A stretch of DNA of 64,000 nt from Cantharellus purpuraceus (taxonomy: Eukaryota > Basidiomycota > Agaricomycetes > Cantharellales > Hydnaceae). The notes under the pieces were generated by a model. The model saw only the letters and a list, made by a program, of their open reading frames with translations, had not been told where the DNA came from and searched no databases. How positions within the stretch are numbered: position 1 is the first letter of the stretch; each line of letters opens with the position of its first letter. Shown here in pieces: positions 60,180 through 64,000 of this stretch. The stretch covers positions 372,001-436,000 of the forward strand of contig JALBUN010000047.1 of assembly GCA_025174535.1 (NCBI GenBank), read 5' to 3'. Both the position numbers and the translations under genes were made by a program.

Positions 60180-62474
60180 ATGTTTTCCGCTGCCTCTGAA
60201 CGACCCCGCCACACGTTCGCGGCAAATGCCCTTCGCGGCGCAGGGCTTATTGACAAAGAGCGAGACAAGGAAAGAGAAAAGGACAGAGATGCACGCATGT
60301 CCGATGCTTCTGCAGGAGGTGCCAAACGCACCGCGAAAGTGCGCTCGCATGCGCACAAGACACACACTATTAAAGATGCTGGCTCGAATTCACGGGCTTC
60401 CTTAGTAAGTTTCTCTATTGTTGTTTGTATCTTTATGCACACTTTATCACCAGCATGCTCATTCTTGTGGTCGTGCGGTGCTGACCATGCTTACATCTTC
60501 CCAGCTTGCCTCTCGCCTAAGTGCTTCATCGTCATCGCCCATCTCCATTCGCGGCGCGTCTAAACAATCTCCTTCATCTTCCCGATTGCCGCGTAGAGTG
60601 GAACCACATCGTCGTGGACCCATCTCGCCTGGACAGGCGTCTATGTCTGCGCACAGTGTCGACGTTTGGAGGGAGTTTGTACAGAAGCGTTGGAATCCCG
60701 AAGCACAGTTTTTGAATCTCGAGGTTTGTAGCGAGTCCCTTATTTGTATTCTTGGCTTATTCTCATGTACTTCACCAGTATATTGCGACCGATGAGACTT
60801 TAAAGGTCCTAAATCGACCGGGGGGTCCACTGTCGCCAAAGGAGGCGGCTGTTATATTTAAGCTTGCATCCCAACTCAAGCCAGACGTGAGGCATTGGTA
60901 TGCACGGACGCGTTTCGACAGCGCCACCTAATTCTTGTTTTCAGGTTATCTCAATCTCCTTAGCCAATAACAACCTTACGTCTGCGCAACCTCTGCAGAC
61001 ACTATGCCACTATCTTCCTGGTTTGCGAAATCTCTCTCTAGCAAACAACAAGTTGCGCCTATCATATAGAGAGCTTGATTACGTCGCCTCGCGCAAAGGC
61101 AAGTTTTTGCAGCTCAAAGAGCTCGTCATGAACGGGAATCCTTTGCGCGAAGTCGATATAGCAAATGGCAAGCAGGATAAATATAGAACGTAAGTAGCAC
61201 TTCCCTTCCAGTATGCTGGAACTTATATCGAGTGATTTAGCGAAATATTGCGCCGATTTCCCACACTCGAGTTACTCGATTCGGAGGCGGTCTTCAAGAT
61301 AGACTTTGATGTACCAGGACCGTCAACGGTGCCGGAGCCCTTTTCTGGTCCAGGACCAACCTCTTTTCCTGTGGAGATTGCGCCAGGCTTGATAGCGCCT
61401 GGTATGGCGGCCATTGTAGCTGAATTTCTTACCAAGTGCGTTCCATATACATTTTTTAACTTCAATTTGGTGTCATATCTTTCCTTTAGATTTTTCACTG
61501 TGTACGATACATCTCGCACGAGTCTGGGCGACGTATACGGACCGACTGCTTCGTTCTCTTTCGCGGCTAACACGTCTATTCCTCCCCGCGCGCGTATCCA
61601 AGGACACCACAATAGTGCTGCAATGCCAAATCAAAAGAAGCTGGAATGGACACAGTATATCACGAATGGCTCGCGCAACCTGAGCCGCATGACCACTGTT
61701 GCGCGCGCGGAGAAAAGTCTACAGACCGGACCAGAAGAGATCGTGGCAAAGTTGGTCACATTACCTGGGACGAGACACGATATCACGGCGCAGGAGAAGT
61801 TTGTTGTCGATGCATGGCCTGTGCAGGGCGTGCTCCCGTTACCCGGCGACGCAAGTACTATATTGTTTATTTCGGTACACGGGCAATTCGAGGAAGGTGA
61901 GTAGAGGTAATTGACTTGCCATACGCGGCCATCGTTTAAACGGTTGGTGCAGAGCCCTCTCGGGGCGTCAGGTCGTTCGACCGCACGTTTATCCTTGCGC
62001 CAGCGACGGACGGATCGCGTACGAAACTGGCCGGATGGCCGGTGGTCATACTTGCAGACCAGCTTGTCATCCGTGCATACTCGAGTCATGAAGCGTGGAC
62101 ACCGGGTCCCATACGCATGCCTCCACAGGAAACCATATCCTCGTCTCAGCAATCCACGACCCAACCCGTACAGGCCCAGCCTACTCTTATCAATCTTCCT
62201 CTACCTCCCCAAGCCCGGCAGCAGGTAGTCTCAGACCCGGCGCTTGCTCCACTGGCGGAACCTCAGCGGCTTTACGTAGTAGAGCTGTCGGCACGCACAG
62301 GGTTGAACGCTATGTACGCTATACAGTGTCTTGAGGGGAACGGATGGGATCCACAGAAGGCCCTCGCGAATTTTGAGGCGGTTAAGGTGCAAGTTTACTT
62401 ATGTATCGTGCTCCCGTGATTTAACATGGCGCACTGCCTTATAGGCTAATCTTCCCAGAGAGGCGTTCATATGA
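60180..62474 (+). CDS. MEX67: mRNA export receptor Mex67 (NXF family)
   Basis: Nuclear mRNA export receptor. The start at 60180 gives MFSAASERPRHTFAANALRG, followed by a charged, Arg-rich segment. The leucine-rich repeats read VISISLANNNLTSAQPLQTL, LPGLRNLSLANNKLRLSYRE and LKELVMNGNPLREVDI, ending FPTLELLDSEAVFKIDFDVP. The NTF2-like domain starts FFTVYDTSRTSLGDVYGPTA and includes DAWPVQGVLPL and RSFDRTFILAPATDGS, then WPVVILADQLVIRAYS. The C-terminal UBA-like domain is LSARTGLNAMYAIQCLEGNG, then WDPQKALANFEAVK. A last intron joins ANLPREAFI before the stop at 62474. About seven introns; intact. Confidence 0.93.
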
Positions 62475-62924
62475 TTCCGCTGTTGTAGCACTGGACAGTT
62501 GCCGTCTGCTGTGAATCTTCAGTTTCGCGCTTGTTAATTGTATCACGTTTTATAGAAACGTAACTAGCAGCTTCCTTATCGAACGACGTTTCTCATCCCA
62601 TCTCAATCGTCATTAATTATCCTATCAATGCAACCCATTCACCCATCCAGTAGTTCACCAGTTCAAACGTTCTCCAGCTCTTGTACAAGCACTTCATGAT
62701 ATACAATCTCAAAGTCACAAACGACGAATGACGTTAAACAAAGTGCACTGTTTCTTTTCTCTCCATAAATAATGTGTGAAGGTCAAGTGTCCAAACACGA
62801 TCGTATGGTCACACCAAGAGAATACACACGAGATGAGCTACCAATACAAGATCCTCTAAAAATGTAGAAAGAGTGAAAATGGTGAAAATCGAGACTGAAT
62901 GATGTGTTGTATTATTGGGGTGAC
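62475..62924. other. intergenic, convergent 3' regions
   Basis: This 450-bp gap lies between the 3' ends of MEX67 and the next gene. No gene seen. Confidence 0.5.
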
Positions 62925-64000
62925 TTAGCCTAGTGACGTGTCTCCGGCATGATTACGCTGGATGAGAGTGCGTCGTCGGAAGCCTCGCAGGACCTCGCGG
63001 ATGACGCGTAACCATACTTGGGCCTTTTGTAATTTGTCAAAGACATTTTGGACGTGTTTTGCCAGTTTGCGCGTCAATAGTCGGCGCAGCATATAGGGCT
63101 CCTCTATTGGACCCAGCGCGGTGATGTTTTGAACATCGATATTAGAAGCTGTATCGTACGGGGTCGACCGGGGTGATCGCTCGATGATCGGGAGAAGCCG
63201 GGATGATTGTGTGAGGATGTCTTGCCTATGGCGTATTCGCAATAACATAGCAAGTTTTTCTTCTCGAACCTGGTACGCCCGCTTCAGCTAAAGGTTCCTC
63301 TCCACAGCACAACGGAAAGACACGGTAGTACCTTTACGGACTCCTCCACCAGTACACGCGCTTGGGCTATAGACCGCTGCGCGTAAGCGTAGGACTGATG
63401 GATGAGAGCGAAGTGGTCGAGAACTTTTTGGAGATCTTGATCAGCGCGCAGAAGAACCGTCGGGGTCATCGAAGTATCGGGTAGCGATGATACAGCTGCC
63501 TCGACTGCATTATTCGCAGACAACGAGATCTCGTCTGCAGATACCTCAGGAAGGGTTGGATTTTGTTGAAAGCCAGCTAACACCTGCGTGGTGACTTCTT
63601 CATTCCGATTTGAAGACTCACTGTCCACCGGGGACAGTCCTCGCTGAGGCAAATTCTGGGAAGAGTCAGGAAAATCTATACCAAATTTCACAGAAGCGGG
63701 TCTCTGCAGTTCGGCTGATGAAACCTTTCGCAGTTTAGACTCTGCTTGGTGTCTGCTTCTAGGGCGCCGTTTTGGATACGCGGATTGGACATCATGTTCA
63801 ACATATTCTCTGAGCGCTTTAGTCTTGCTTAAGTCTCGCCTGGTGTGTTCGAACGCCTCTCTCGCGGACTCTAATCTCGCTGTCCAGTGTTCAAGGACGT
63901 TCGAGGCAAGGTCTCGGGTGTATAGAAGTGTATCCGCCAAAGCAGGAAGATCGGGTAACGTATTTGTGTCCACCCCATACCCAGTATAGTATTGTGTATA
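62925..64000 (-). CDS. unrecognised coiled-coil protein, 5' end outside window
   Basis: Family not recognised. The frame is open to the right edge without an ATG in phase (the apparent start near 63973 is GTG), so the true start lies beyond the window. The visible part reads LPDLPALADTLLYTRDLASN, then helical charged sequence (LESAREAFEHTRRDLSKTKA), a Ser-rich middle and LLRADQDLQKVLDHFALIHQ. One intron (about 45 nt) joins VLVEESVK to LKRAYQVREEKLAMLLRIRH. It ends RTLIQRNHAGDTSLG. Heptad-like helices at both ends suggest a structural or scaffold role; this is inference only. Confidence 0.6.

Overview
The window is nuclear DNA from a filamentous basidiomycete, most likely an Agaricomycete. Genes are dense and broken by many short introns (about 45-65 nt) with GT/AG borders, there are no operons, and the families are typical of that group: Stealth-type xylosylphosphotransferases, a DUF6914-like protein, a secreted GH30 beta-glycanase, and CYP51 with CRAK/HGDVF-type exon borders. 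The species cannot be named from the sequence. All protein identities come from recognised family motifs; no database search was possible.

Layout. 1-7.1 kb is a gene-poor stretch with a decayed direct repeat. 7.2-9.7 kb holds a secreted GH30 beta-glycanase with 18 exons. 10.5-19.6 kb is a housekeeping block, all on the minus strand: ATG17, VPS39/VAM6, SEM1/DSS1 and ribosomal stalk protein uL10 (RPP0). 20.8-23.0 kb is CYP51/ERG11. 23.5-28.0 kb holds an ACL4-like TPR chaperone, divergent from COX4, then a Maf-type pyrophosphatase, divergent from the checkpoint clamp gene HUS1. 28.2-35.6 kb holds two tandem Stealth-family phosphotransferase genes resembling Cryptococcus Xpt1. 36.0-37.8 kb is a broken GH5 mannanase-like gene. 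38.5-42.6 kb holds GUP1 (MBOAT) and an alpha-oxoamine synthase of the BioF type. 44.2-45.0 kb is an unrecognised membrane protein. 45.7-50.3 kb holds SNU66/SART1 and an RMD1/DUF155 mitochondrial protein, and 50.9-51.5 kb a DUF6914-like gene.

52.2-58.3 kb is the most unusual part. An atypical protein-kinase-like gene (minus strand) stands head to head with a 96-residue orphan gene (plus strand), and this arrangement is tandemly repeated: K1-S1, Kpsi-S2, then K3 alone. The two small genes are nearly identical except for 13 replacement changes in two patches against a single silent change. This points to diversifying selection, or to exchange with further copies. 58.6-64.0 kb returns to housekeeping: the PP2A activator PTPA, divergent from the mRNA exporter MEX67, and a coiled-coil gene that runs off the right edge.

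Other signals are an exact 10-mer, ACGCGACGCG, 19-25 bp upstream of three start codons (VPS39, SEM1, HUS1); GC-AG introns in CYP51 and GH30; and micro-exons of 5 nt (GH30) and 13 nt (HUS1). Exon models with stated borders were joined by hand and checked for reading frame. Where borders are not stated, only the outer limits and the conserved blocks are supported.
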